Notes: generated by a model from the sequence alone, not told the origin. DNA of 64,000 nucleotides from Acidimicrobiales bacterium (GCA_014237715.1 JAAZZG010000005.1:113197-177196), one strand, 5' to 3'; positions 1-7,906 are shown, counted from the stretch's first letter. Program-made: numbers and translations.

Positions 1-148
1 GCTCGGCGTGGCGTCGTGGTTGGAACGGTTGACCCCGGGTGCCGACTCGCGACCTGCCGTCGAGGTGGTCCTAGCCGAGCTGGGGTCCGACGCCGGTGCA
101 CTGGGTGCCGGCCTACTTGCCGGCGACCTGCTGTCGGACGACGACTGA
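1..148 (+). CDS. ROK-family sugar kinase/regulator, C-terminal fragment
   Basis: This is the last 48 codons of a gene that begins before the window; the frame is open from base 2 and stops with TGA at 146-148. The tail has the pattern E-L-G-S-D-A-G-A-L-G-A-G-L-L-A. This matches the C-terminal helix of ROK proteins (glucokinases and ROK repressors), where a LG-x-DAG-x-x-GAA motif follows the sugar- and ATP-binding lobes. The catalytic and zinc-binding parts lie outside the window, so kinase and repressor cannot be told apart. It converges on the dienelactone hydrolase gene across about 30 bases. Confidence 0.6.
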   Translation, partial: LGVASWLERLTPGADSRPAVEVVLAELGSDAGALGAGLLAGDLLSDDD

Positions 149-180
149 CGCCGGCCCCGATATCTGGTGGACGCTCCCGA

Positions 181-912
181 CTACAGGTGGGCGTCTAGCA
201 GGGCGAGGGTGCGGGTCCAGGCGAGGGCGGCCGCGTCGGCGTCGTAGGTGCCGAACGGGTCCTCCTCGTTGGCGAACGGATGCCCTGTCCCCTCGTAGAC
301 GTGGAAGGTCACGTCCCGACCCATGGTCCGGAGGTCGTCACCCAGGGCCAGCACGTCTTCGATCGGGAAGAAGTCGTCGTGTTCGGCCATGTGGCCCTCG
401 ACCACCGCCGTCAACCCGGACCAGTCCATGTCGAATTGTTCTCGACCGAGTGGCGCCCCGTAGAACGGCGCCGCTGCAGCCACCCGGTCACCCTCGAGGG
501 CGGCGATCAGCAGGGTGAGCATTCCGCCCATGCAGAAGCCGACCACCCCGACGGCGTCACCGTTGGTGGCGTCGTGGTCCAGCAGGTGGTCGATGGCCGC
601 CGACATGTCCCGAGCGGCCCGGTCCGGCGGTAGCGAGGTCATCAGCTCCCCGGCCTTGTCCATCTCCGTGTGCTCGGCGAACTCGCCGTGGTAGAGGTCG
701 GGGGCGAGAGCCACGAAGCCCTCACCGGCCAGGCGATCACAGACCCCCCGGATCTGGGGCACCAGTCCCCACCATTCCTGGATCACGAGCACCCCGGGCC
801 CCGAGCCCGACGCTGGAACGGCGAGGTAGCCCCCAGCCGTCGACCCGTTCGCCGCGAACTCCACCGGCTCGCCGGCACGCTCTGGGTCCCGGTCACCCTG
901 AGTATCGATCAT
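181..912 (-). CDS. Dienelactone hydrolase family protein
   Basis: An alpha/beta hydrolase of 243 aa, a usual length for the family. It carries the nucleophile elbow G-F-C-M-G-G, where dienelactone hydrolases use Cys rather than Ser. It also has an acidic region (EHDDFFP) and the C-terminal catalytic His in Y-E-G-T-G-H-P-F. The family opens lactone rings in aromatic catabolism, but many members are general carboxyl-ester hydrolases, so the substrate is not predicted. I chose the ATG at 910-912 because AGGAG lies 7 bases upstream. It begins 5 bases after the stop of the Nudix regulator gene, so the two are probably co-transcribed. Confidence 0.85.
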   Translation of the reverse strand: MIDTQGDRDPERAGEPVEFAANGSTAGGYLAVPASGSGPGVLVIQEWWGLVPQIRGVCDRLAGEGFVALAPDLYHGEFAEHTEMDKAGELMTSLPPDRAARDMSAAIDHLLDHDATNGDAVGVVGFCMGGMLTLLIAALEGDRVAAAAPFYGAPLGREQFDMDWSGLTAVVEGHMAEHDDFFPIEDVLALGDDLRTMGRDVTFHVYEGTGHPFANEEDPFGTYDADAAALAWTRTLALLDAHL

Positions 913-917
913 CGGTC

Positions 918-1793
918 CTACTCCTTCTCGCCCGCCTGCTCGTCCGGTTCCTGATTGTCGGATTCGACCAGCCACGACGGATAGTCATCGCTGGATCGGC
1001 TTCGGGGGGGCGGCATTGCCCTCGACTCCGATCTCATGGCCAGGAACGGCTGCTCGAGCCTTGAGACTTCACCAGCCGAGAAGAGGGCCGCCGGCCGTCC
1101 TCTGGAGCCACTCGGGTCGGTGGTCCGCCCAAGGTCCCGCACGAAGTCCGGCTCGGACCGCACCTTTCGCTGGAAGTTGCCCTGATCGAACTCGGTCCCC
1201 CACACCGCCTCGTACACCCGCCGTAGTTGCCTGATGGTGAACTCGGGAGGACAGAAGCGGCTGGCCTCCGTCGAGTACTCCAACCTCGACCTGGCCCGGT
1301 CGACAGCATCCAAGACGATGGTCCGGTGGTCGAAGGCCAGCTTCCGCTCCTCCCGCTCGATCTCGACCACGGGAACGAGAGCGGCCTCAGCTGCATCGCC
1401 CCCACCGGCCAGGTCCCCTACGTCGGCCTGGATCGTCCAGTAGGCGACGGTCACCACCCGCATCCTCGGATCCCGATCCGGCTCCCCGTAGGTCCGGAGT
1501 TGCTCGAGCTTGTCGGGCTTCAGGCCGAGCTTCGTCTCCTCGGCCAACTCCCGACGCGCAGCTTCTCTAGGAGCCTCATCTGGGCGGACAAACCCGCCGG
1601 GCAGCGCCCAGCGATCCCTGAATGGAGACTCGCCCCGCCGCACCAGGACCACCTGGAGCACGTCGTCGACGATGGTGAACACCACCACGTCGGCCGTGAC
1701 CGCGAACGGAGGGTATGCGGAAGGGTCGTAATCGCTCAGTGACGAATCGCCTGAGCCATCGCCGTCCGTGATATTTATGTCAGGGGTTGACAT
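918..1793 (-). CDS. nrtR: NrtR-type Nudix regulator (Nudix domain plus winged helix)
   Basis: A 291-aa protein. An N-terminal Nudix domain occupies residues about 30-160, with the Nudix box at about 67-89 (GGFVRPDE, then REL-x-EE). A C-terminal winged-helix part at about 165-235 has the pattern EFT-I-R-Q-L-R-R-V-Y-E-A-V and NFQRKV. This is the architecture of NrtR, which senses ADP-ribose or other NAD-derived nucleotides and represses NAD-related genes. Many NrtR proteins have a degraded Nudix box; here all acidic residues remain and only the box Gly is replaced by Lys, so hydrolase activity is possible. It faces the vWA gene, and the palindrome at 1808-1834 lies 14 bases upstream of its start. 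The regulated genes are inferred from position. The N-terminal ~25 residues and C-terminal ~40 are low-complexity. Confidence 0.8.
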   Translation of the reverse strand: MSTPDINITDGDGSGDSSLSDYDPSAYPPFAVTADVVVFTIVDDVLQVVLVRRGESPFRDRWALPGGFVRPDEAPREAARRELAEETKLGLKPDKLEQLRTYGEPDRDPRMRVVTVAYWTIQADVGDLAGGGDAAEAALVPVVEIEREERKLAFDHRTIVLDAVDRARSRLEYSTEASRFCPPEFTIRQLRRVYEAVWGTEFDQGNFQRKVRSEPDFVRDLGRTTDPSGSRGRPAALFSAGEVSRLEQPFLAMRSESRAMPPPRSRSSDDYPSWLVESDNQEPDEQAGEKE

Positions 1794-1807
1794 TATTAAC
1801 TAGTCTC

Positions 1808-1834
1808 CTATATAGTGATCTTGACACAATATAG
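1808..1834. promoter_or_regulatory. 27-bp imperfect palindrome, candidate NrtR operator
   Basis: The left arm CTATATAGTG (1808-1817) and right arm CACAATATAG (1825-1834) are inverted repeats matching at 9 of 10 positions, with a 7-base spacer. The arms are strikingly AT-rich for this genome. The site sits between the divergent Nudix regulator and vWA genes, where an autoregulatory operator would be expected. TATA-like stretches inside the arms could also serve as -10 elements. Binding by the Nudix regulator is inference. Confidence 0.6.
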
Positions 1835-1954
1835 AACATCTACACACCCGACATCAACATGGACTGTCACAGGGGTTCGGTAAAACAGGTGTCAGGAACG
1901 GGAACCCAGATCGGGTCCCGGTCAGGAATAAGGAAGAAAGAGCAGGACACACAC

Positions 1955-2764
1955 ATGACGACGAATGAAACCTACATCGCACGGCTCCGCAAGTTGATCG
2001 CCGAGGCACCCGACGGCCTCGACGTCGGCTCGCTGGAGGTCGCCCTGGCATCGGCCGAGGCCGCCCTCGCCAGCTCGGACTCCACCGGTGACCGCACCAA
2101 GATCTGGTTCCTGCTGGACCGCTCCGGGTCCATGGGCCACCTGACCGGCGACGTGATCGGTGGGTTCAACGAATTCCTGAAGCAGCAGAAGGCCCAGCCG
2201 GGGAAGGCCCGGATGTCGGTCGTCCTGTTCGACGGCCAGAATCCCTACGAGGTGGTGGTAGACGGCCGCCGCATCACCGAGGTTCCGGCGTTGACGCCCG
2301 CCGTCTACCGGGCCCGAAGCTCCACCCCCCTGTTTGACGCCCTGGGTACCCTCCTGGGGCAAGCCGACCAGAGGATCGCCCAGCGCGCCGAGACCGGCCG
2401 GAAGGCAGAGGACCAGCTGGTCCTTATCTTCACCGACGGCCACGAGAACGCCTCGAGACGATTCGACCGGGCCCGGATCTTCGAGATGATCAAGGATCGT
2501 CAGGACGCCGGCAACTGGACCTTCGTGTTCATGGGCGCCAACCAGGACTCCTACGCGGCGGGCGGTGGCGTCGGTTTCGGCGACGGCAACATCCAGGACT
2601 TCGCCGCCACCTCGGCCAGCGTGCACGACTCGTTCTCGGAGTTCACACGTAGCACGGTTGCTTACCGGGGCAAGCCCAGGCGCCAGCGGATGCACGACCG
2701 GCACGACTTCTTCGAGGGCCAGAAGCTCGCCGAACAGGCTCTCAGGGAGCAAGACCGGAACTGA
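1955..2764 (+). CDS. von Willebrand factor type A domain protein
   Basis: A soluble 269-aa protein whose body from about residue 48 is a vWA fold. The metal-ion-dependent adhesion site is intact: D-R-S-G-S at 55-59, Thr near 124 (SSTPLFDAL) and Asp near 161 (FTDGHEN). No signal peptide or membrane segment is seen, so it acts in the cytoplasm, probably in a Mg2+-dependent protein-protein assembly. The start is the ATG at 1955, preceded by a purine-rich stretch (aggaagaaagagcagga). An in-frame ATG at 1859 would add 32 residues unlike the family. It is followed by the ARPP-1 gene after 115 bases and is divergent from the Nudix regulator, forming a three-gene locus. Confidence 0.85.
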   Translation: MTTNETYIARLRKLIAEAPDGLDVGSLEVALASAEAALASSDSTGDRTKIWFLLDRSGSMGHLTGDVIGGFNEFLKQQKAQPGKARMSVVLFDGQNPYEVVVDGRRITEVPALTPAVYRARSSTPLFDALGTLLGQADQRIAQRAETGRKAEDQLVLIFTDGHENASRRFDRARIFEMIKDRQDAGNWTFVFMGANQDSYAAGGGVGFGDGNIQDFAATSASVHDSFSEFTRSTVAYRGKPRRQRMHDRHDFFEGQKLAEQALREQDRN

Positions 2765-2879
2765 TCGGGCCTCCCCGAGGGCAGGCCGGTCGGGTCGACG
2801 GACCCGGCCGGCGGCCTTCCCCCCTCCCACACACCACTAGCCGCACGGCTGACCAGCACAACCGACAAGAGGAAACACC

Positions 2880-3779
2880 TTGACCATCACCCCGCTCGAC
2901 TCCGCCCCCATCGGGCCGCCCATCACCCGTGGTGGCATCTCGATCTACCCCATCTACCTACCCGGCAACGCCCTGCCCCCCATCGGCACCGGACGGGAAT
3001 CCGGCCTGACCATCGACGAACTACCCGACGCCCAGGTCCCCCACCTGGTGGTCCACAACCCCACCGACCAACCCATCCTGATCGTCGAGGGCGAGCAGTT
3101 CGTGGGCGGACGCCAGAACCGCACCGCCAACGCCAGCGTGCTGGTGCCAGCCGGCGAAACGCGAGAGATCCCCGTCTCGTGCCTCGAGGTGGGCCGCTGG
3201 GGTCAACACCGGGCCTTCGAGCACGCCCCGACCTTCACCCCCCGCCGGGTGCGCCGTACCAAGCAGCGCGAGGTGGCCCGGAGCATGGTCGAGGCCGGCG
3301 TGCGGTCCGGTGACCAGCAGCAAGTCTGGCAAGCCATCCAGGTCGAAATGAACAGCATGGCTGCACCGTCGAGCACCGGAGCGATGGCAGATGCCGACCA
3401 GGTCTTCGCACGAGACGGACACCGCCAGGCCGCCGTAGACGAGTTGGTGACCCGTGGACCGCTCACCGGCCAGTGCGGCATCATCGTGGCCCACGGCTGG
3501 CGGGCCATAGCTGCCGAGGTATTCGGCTCTCCTGAACTGCTGGCCGCCCACTGGGGCCCGTTGGTGCGTTCGCACCTGCTGGAGCACCCCACAGCCACCG
3601 GTCAACGGTCCGCCACCGGCGCCATGAAGCTGCTTCGGCGCTTCGCCGAAGCCAAGTCAGTGGACTCCCCCGGCCTCGGCCTGGGCACCGAACACCACGT
3701 GAACGCCGAGCGGGTCACGGGGCAGGCCCTGACCCTGGACGGAGCGTTGGTTCACGCAGGGATCTTCCGGCGGGGCTGA
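2880..3779 (+). CDS. ARPP-1 (DUF6569) family protein
   Basis: A 299-aa protein starting at a TTG preceded by AGAGGA. Residues about 45-110 carry the hallmark of the ARPP-1 family: NPTDQP, then VEGEQFVGGRQNR, then PVSCLEVGRW. The family name stands for ADP-ribosylglycohydrolase and Rhodanese-Phosphatase-superfamily-associated protein, after its genomic association with NAD/ADP-ribose-processing genes. No biochemical activity is established that I know of. The adjoining vWA gene and NrtR-type regulator agree with that association. The protein is soluble, without signal peptide or membrane helices. A conserved C-x-E/Q-x-G-R-W segment and the GG-x-QNR stretch are the obvious functional candidates. 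Confidence 0.75.
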   Translation: MTITPLDSAPIGPPITRGGISIYPIYLPGNALPPIGTGRESGLTIDELPDAQVPHLVVHNPTDQPILIVEGEQFVGGRQNRTANASVLVPAGETREIPVSCLEVGRWGQHRAFEHAPTFTPRRVRRTKQREVARSMVEAGVRSGDQQQVWQAIQVEMNSMAAPSSTGAMADADQVFARDGHRQAAVDELVTRGPLTGQCGIIVAHGWRAIAAEVFGSPELLAAHWGPLVRSHLLEHPTATGQRSATGAMKLLRRFAEAKSVDSPGLGLGTEHHVNAERVTGQALTLDGALVHAGIFRRG

Positions 3780-3845
3780 TCCCATCAGGCCCGCCGATAC
3801 CCGCCGGTGGGGCCATGGAGCGGTCCGGTAACCTGACCCGTCCCA

Positions 3846-3920
3846 GCCCCTGTAGCTCAGCGGATAGAGCATCGGCTTCCGGAGCCGTGTGCACAGGTTC
3901 GAGTCCTGTCAGGGGCGCCA
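3846..3920 (+). tRNA. tRNA-Arg (anticodon CCG)
   Basis: The sequence folds as a cloverleaf. The acceptor stem is GCCCCTG/CAGGGGC, the D-arm GCTC/GAGC and the anticodon loop TTCCGGA (anticodon CCG, reading CGG). The T-arm is ACAGG/CCTGT around TTCGAGT. The 3' CCA is encoded (3918-3920). The outermost anticodon-stem pair is a T-T mismatch; the other four pairs are Watson-Crick. Confidence 0.93.
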
Positions 3921-3963
3921 GACGCCACCAAGAGCCAGACACGGTGACGACCGGATTCACCCC

Positions 3964-4263
3964 ATGCCTGATGTAACACGCGACGAACTCGAGACGACTT
4001 TTTCCGAGTTCGTCCGGCGAGCCGACAAGGCCGCCAATATCGGCGACTGGCACGTGGTCGACGAACGTCGAGGCACGGTGGTCGCCCGGTTCGGCAACCG
4101 GCTGCGAGACCCCGGCAACGGCAATATCCACGAACCCTGGAACCTGGCAGTGCTCACTTACGGGGGCGATGGCCGTTGGGCAGGCGAGCGAGACGTCTAC
4201 GACGTGGCCAACTTCGGCGCCGAGATCGTGGCCGGGGTGGCCGCACGCGACGCCTGTTCCTGA
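3964..4263 (+). pseudogene. SnoaL-like (NTF2-fold) gene with internal in-frame deletion
   Basis: An open frame of 99 aa. The first 30 residues (FVRRADKAANIGDWHVV) resemble the N-terminal helix of SnoaL-like NTF2-fold proteins. The rest (GTVVARFGNRLRDPGNG, then LTYGGDGRW, then DVYDVANF) resembles the C-terminal strands. The middle segment, which normally carries the D-A-x-Y and G-x-x-A-I motifs, is absent. SnoaL-like proteins are usually 130-150 aa, so about 35-45 residues seem to be missing in frame. It probably cannot form the pocket. It lies just after the tRNA and before the FrhB-like gene. The start is the ATG at 3964; a functional small protein cannot be excluded. Confidence 0.55.
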
Positions 4264-4309
4264 GCCCAACACCCGAGCCCAGAAGGGACCGTGGCTAGGG
4301 TGACCGGCA

Positions 4310-5464
4310 ATGGCCGCACCCCGCAAGAAGTGGACCTTCCAGTGGAAGGAGCTCTACGACGAGGTCATCACCTCCGGCCTGTGCACGGGCTGCGCGGGCT
4401 GCGTGATCGCCTGTCCGCATGACGTCATCGGCTACGAGCACGCACCGGGGCAGTACAAGCCGTTCCACCTCGAGGGCGACCTAGGCCTCGACGACTGCGG
4501 CCACGGCCAGAAGGGCTGTACGTCGTGTACCCGGGCCTGCCCACGTTTTCGCGACTGGGAGACCGAAGCCGACCAGCACCTGTTCGCCCGAGCCCGCAAG
4601 TCCGATGAGATGTCCGGCGTCTACAAGGACGTCCTGCTCACCCGGGCGAGTGACGCCGGCGTCCACCAGATGGGCCAGGACGGCGGCCTGGTGTCAGCCA
4701 TCCTCATCTGGTGCCTAGACAACGGCATCATCGACGGCGCACTGACCAGCCACCTCGAACCCGAGGGTCCTGACGGATCCAGCAGTTGGAAGGCCATCCC
4801 CGCGGTGGCCACCGACCGTGCCTCGGTGCTGGCCGGGGCGGGCAGCCGCTACACCTACTCGGCCAACACCCTGGCCATGCCCGAAGCGCTGGATCGTGGC
4901 CTTTCCTCACTGGCGCTGGTCGGCATGAGCTGCCAGACGTCCATCGGGCCGGTGATGTGGCACCGCAAGGTGGGCAAGGCCGGCAAGCCGATCAAGCTCA
5001 ATATCGGACTGCTGTGCTCAAAGTCGTTCGACGACGCCATCTTCGAGGAGCTCTTCTGGGCCAAGTACCGCCTCCGCAAGGAGGAAATGGTCAAGATGAA
5101 CATCAAGGGCGTCTTCCAGATCTGGATGCGCAACGGCGACTACCACGAGATCAACCTCAAGGAGTGTCACGCCTGGACCCGTGAGGGCTGCACTCATTGT
5201 CCGGACTTCGCCGCAGAGCACGCCGACATCTCTACCGGCGGCATCGGCGAGAACAACGACTGGACGCTGACCATCGTGCGAACCGAACTGGGTCGTCAGG
5301 TCATCATGGGGATGCTGGCCGACGGCGTCATCGAGGGCCGGCCGGGCGACAGCGACCCCGGGGCCATCGCCCTCATGCACAAGCTGGCGGCCAAGAGCCG
5401 GGACCGGTGGCCGGAGTGGGCCAATCCGACGGCCCGGGTCGGACTACCCGTCCGGGCAGTCTGA
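4310..5464 (+). CDS. Coenzyme F420 hydrogenase/dehydrogenase beta-subunit family protein
   Basis: A 384-aa FrhB/FdhB-type protein. A classical 4Fe-4S motif lies at the N-terminus (Cys25, 28, 31 and 35 in CTGCAGCVIACP). A second Cys cluster follows (CGHGQKGCTSCTRACP), and then the FrhB core: DGG-L-V-S-A-I-L at about 125, M-S-C-Q-T-S at about 205 and CTHCPDFAAEHADIS near 295. FrhB proteins bind FAD and exchange electrons with reduced F420. No hydrogenase or formate dehydrogenase partner lies nearby, so it is an orphan, like actinobacterial and archaeal members that act as F420-dependent reductases. The partner and substrate are unknown. A strong inverted repeat follows the gene. Confidence 0.85.
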   Translation: MAAPRKKWTFQWKELYDEVITSGLCTGCAGCVIACPHDVIGYEHAPGQYKPFHLEGDLGLDDCGHGQKGCTSCTRACPRFRDWETEADQHLFARARKSDEMSGVYKDVLLTRASDAGVHQMGQDGGLVSAILIWCLDNGIIDGALTSHLEPEGPDGSSSWKAIPAVATDRASVLAGAGSRYTYSANTLAMPEALDRGLSSLALVGMSCQTSIGPVMWHRKVGKAGKPIKLNIGLLCSKSFDDAIFEELFWAKYRLRKEEMVKMNIKGVFQIWMRNGDYHEINLKECHAWTREGCTHCPDFAAEHADISTGGIGENNDWTLTIVRTELGRQVIMGMLADGVIEGRPGDSDPGAIALMHKLAAKSRDRWPEWANPTARVGLPVRAV

Positions 5465-5487
5465 AACGAACCGGCTGAGCCAGAACG

Positions 5488-5510
5488 GGGCCCGACGGAT
5501 CAGCGGGCCC
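5488..5510. terminator. Hairpin between convergent genes
   Basis: Perfect 7-bp stem GGGCCCG (5488-5494) and CGGGCCC (5504-5510) with a 9-base loop, midway between the stops of the FrhB-like gene and the lipoprotein gene. There is no T-tract on either side, as is common for GC-rich actinobacterial terminators. Confidence 0.6.
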
Positions 5511-5520
5511 GGGGGTCAGG

Positions 5521-5880
5521 TCAGGCGCCGCAGTCGTCAGAGATGTCGACGAACCAGCCGAAGTGCTCAACCAGCATGTCCCGGGTCACGGTGTCCCGCT
5601 GGTCGTCGATGAAGGCGTCCAACTCACGGAACTTCTCGAAGGACACCTCGGACCGGATGCCGTCCAGCACGCAGCCACAGAATGCCTTGGCCTTGACTGA
5701 ACCCAGGTCGTCGTTGGCCTCCACGCAGGCGGCCACGAACTCGCGCTCCACGAGACCCTCGCCGGATGCGTCGGCCTGATCCTCCCAGGACACCGGCTCA
5801 CCGGAGGGCACGCACGCCGTGGCCACCAGGACGACGGCCACCAGGGGCAGGAGGAGACGGATTCGAGAGGAGCTCTTCAC
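5521..5880 (-). CDS. Small secreted lipoprotein
   Basis: A 119-aa protein with a lipoprotein signal peptide: K-x-x-x-R, a hydrophobic stretch LLLPLVAVVLVATAC and the lipobox Cys near residue 23. The mature part is acidic and has three further Cys: ACVEAND, then AFCGCVLDGI with a C-x-C pair. This suggests disulfides or metal binding outside the membrane. No characterised family was recognised. The start codon is GTG. It follows the uracil-DNA glycosylase gene with a 10-base gap, probably by transcriptional read-through rather than shared function. Confidence 0.75.
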   Translation of the reverse strand: MKSSSRIRLLLPLVAVVLVATACVPSGEPVSWEDQADASGEGLVEREFVAACVEANDDLGSVKAKAFCGCVLDGIRSEVSFEKFRELDAFIDDQRDTVTRDMLVEHFGWFVDISDDCGA

Positions 5881-5890
5881 GGCCCAGAGG

Positions 5891-6616
5891 CTACCGGCGG
5901 TCGCCGGCTGACGACCCCGGCCGACCGGCCCCAGCCAACTCGATCGCCCGGACCAGCACGGCGTCGAACATGGGCTCGGTCAGCCGACCGGTGAACGTGT
6001 TCTGCTGGCTCACGTGGTACGAGCACAAGATCGTGCGCCCATCGTCAAGCGGCACCTCCACCCCGTGCCCGAATGTCGGCCGGGGTCGCAGGTCAAACTC
6101 GGATGCCGCGGCCACGTACCCGATCTGCCCGAGGACTACCACGACCTTCACCGCCGCCAAGGCGGTCACCTCGCGCTCGAAGAACGGCCGACACGCCGCC
6201 CTCTCGTCGGGAGTGGGCTTGTTGGCCGGCGGCGCGCACTTGACCGGCGCCGTGATGAACACGTCGGTCAACGCCAAACCATCGTCGATGCCCACCGCTT
6301 CGGCCTGATTGGCCAAACCCACCCGATGTAGGGCAGCGAACAGGAAGTCCCCCGACCGGTCGCCGGTGAACACCCGGCCGGTCCGGTTAGCGCCGTGGGC
6401 CGCCGGTGCCAGACCCACGATCAGGATCCGGGCCTTCGGGTCCCCGAACCCGGGCACGCCACGACCCCAGTACTCCTGATCCCGGTAGGCGGCCCGCTTT
6501 TCGGCAGCCACCTGCTCGCGCCACAAGACCAGGCGGGGACAGGCTCGACAGGCCACCACCTCATCGTGGACGGCCCGGAGGGTCGACGCACCTCGGTCGG
6601 AAACAGGTCGGGTCAC
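5891..6616 (-). CDS. Type-5 uracil-DNA glycosylase (UDGb)
   Basis: Excises uracil and other deaminated bases from DNA to start base-excision repair. Cys residues near the start (ACRACPRL) and further downstream are expected to hold the 4Fe-4S cluster of the thermostable-type UDG families. Motif 1 is G-L-A-P-A-A-H-G-A-N-R-T-G-R, followed by F-T-G-D-R-S-G-D. The replacement of the usual catalytic polar residue by Ala-Ala-His marks family 5 rather than family 4. PVKCAPPANKPTP and the VVLGQIGY strand follow. I prefer the GTG at 6614-6616 (241 aa); the longer ATG frame to 6652 would overlap the start of the divergent phosphomutase gene. Confidence 0.85.
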   Translation of the reverse strand: MTRPVSDRGASTLRAVHDEVVACRACPRLVLWREQVAAEKRAAYRDQEYWGRGVPGFGDPKARILIVGLAPAAHGANRTGRVFTGDRSGDFLFAALHRVGLANQAEAVGIDDGLALTDVFITAPVKCAPPANKPTPDERAACRPFFEREVTALAAVKVVVVLGQIGYVAAASEFDLRPRPTFGHGVEVPLDDGRTILCSYHVSQQNTFTGRLTEPMFDAVLVRAIELAGAGRPGSSAGDRR

Positions 6617-6641
6617 AGGGTCAGAGTAGGTTCGGCGACCG

Positions 6642-7277
6642 ATGCCCCCCACCCTCGTGCTCTACGTCCGACACGGACGCACCCCAACCACCGGCGCCCG
6701 CCTCCCCGGCCGCGCCCCCGGTCTACACCTGTCCGACGAAGGCCATGCCCAGGCCGAGGCCGTGGCGGCCGCCATCGCCGGGCGCGACGGAACCGGACAG
6801 CAGGTGGCCGCCGTGTACGCCTCGCCCATGGAACGAACCCGGGAGACCGCGGCACCCATCGCCCGGGCCCTCGGCCTACGGGTCCGCACGGCACCGGGCC
6901 TCAACGAGTGCGACTTCGGCCGCTGGACCGGTCGACGCCTCAAGGACCTCATGAAGCTCAAGGCGTGGGCCACCGTCCAACGCCAACCGTCGGCCTTCCG
7001 TTTTCCGAGCGGCGAGTCGTTCGCCGAGATGCAGGCCCGTATCACCGGTCAGGTGGCCGACCTGGTGGCCCGCCATCCCGGCGAGACCATCGTCTGCGTC
7101 TCGCACGCCGATCCCATCAAGGCGGCCCTCGCCCAAGCCGTCGGTACCCCACTAGACCTCTTCCAGCGGCTGGTCGTAGGACCGTGCTCGGTCAGCGCCG
7201 TGCTGCACACCAAGGAGCGACCCGTCGTTTTAACCATCAACACCACCGGCGACCTGAAAGGCCTGACGCCATCATGA
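6642..7277 (+). CDS. Histidine phosphatase, MSMEG_4193-type phosphomutase family
   Basis: A 211-aa member of the histidine phosphatase superfamily. The phospho-acceptor motif is V-R-H-G-R-T at residues 9-14, the second His lies in C-V-S-H-A-D-P-I-K near 150, and the Glu/Arg pocket is formed by EC-DFG-x-W. The subfamily is defined in actinobacteria by its conserved linkage to DUF3090 and SCO1664-family genes, exactly as found next here. The true substrate is unknown; 'phosphoglycerate mutase' is only a family label. It is divergent from the uracil-DNA glycosylase. Confidence 0.85.
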   Translation: MPPTLVLYVRHGRTPTTGARLPGRAPGLHLSDEGHAQAEAVAAAIAGRDGTGQQVAAVYASPMERTRETAAPIARALGLRVRTAPGLNECDFGRWTGRRLKDLMKLKAWATVQRQPSAFRFPSGESFAEMQARITGQVADLVARHPGETIVCVSHADPIKAALAQAVGTPLDLFQRLVVGPCSVSAVLHTKERPVVLTINTTGDLKGLTPS

Positions 7278-7405
7278 GCGGCTCGGTCAGGAACGCCTCT
7301 CGCGCTGCCCCCGGGCTCGATGTAGCCGAGTGCACCGACGCCCGGATCCCGGCCAGCACCTTCCAACTGCGCGCCGACGACCCCACCGACTCGTAGGTTC
7401 GAACC

Positions 7406-7906
7406 GTGGGACGACCGGAGATCAACTGGGACGACACCGACGGGTTCACCGCCGGCGTCGTCGGGCCCCAGGGGCGTCGGGTGTTCTTCCTTCAGGCCCG
7501 ACGTTCCGGTCAGGTCGTGTCGCTCAAGGTGGAAAAGCAGCAGGTGGCCGGTCTGGCCGAATTTCTCGACGGGCTGATGGGCGACCTCCCTCCGACCGAC
7601 GAGCGGACCCTCGAAGTGATAGATGCCAACGTCCGCTTCGAGGATCCCGGCGAGGCCGACTGGGTGGTGGGCAGTCTGGGCATCACCTACCAACAGTCCA
7701 CCGACCGTCTGGTACTGATCGCCGAAGAGTTGCTGCGCGACGAGGACGAACTCCCCGCTCAGGCCCGGTTCCCCATGCGTCGCGAGATGGTGGCCTGCTT
7801 CATCGACCGGGCCCGCCTGCTGGTCGCCGCCGGCCGACCCCCGTGCGACTGGTGCGGCGCCCCGCTGGAGCCCTCGGCCGCCGGCTGGTGCCCCTGTGTC
7901 AACTAA
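7406..7906 (+). CDS. DUF3090 family protein
   Basis: A 166-aa soluble protein starting at GTG. It belongs to DUF3090, found almost only in actinobacteria next to MSMEG_4193-type phosphomutases. Recognisable features are RVFFLQARRSGQVVSLKVEK-type strands near the N-terminus. The C-terminal pair C-D-W-C-G-A-P and W-C-P-C-V-N looks like a four-Cys zinc ribbon. The stop overlaps the start of the SCO1664-family gene by 11 bases, showing translational coupling. The 128 bases before it hold only an unconvincing 40-codon frame. Function unknown. Confidence 0.85.
   Translation: MGRPEINWDDTDGFTAGVVGPQGRRVFFLQARRSGQVVSLKVEKQQVAGLAEFLDGLMGDLPPTDERTLEVIDANVRFEDPGEADWVVGSLGITYQQSTDRLVLIAEELLRDEDELPAQARFPMRREMVACFIDRARLLVAAGRPPCDWCGAPLEPSAAGWCPCVN

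Noticed and set aside
6395..7396. 333-codon plus-strand frame rich in Arg/Pro/His
   Set aside because: It overlaps the uracil-DNA glycosylase and phosphomutase genes in other frames and has shadow-type composition.
7274..7396. 40-codon frame before DUF3090
   Set aside because: No family resemblance; it fills the gap between two conserved genes by chance in GC-rich DNA.
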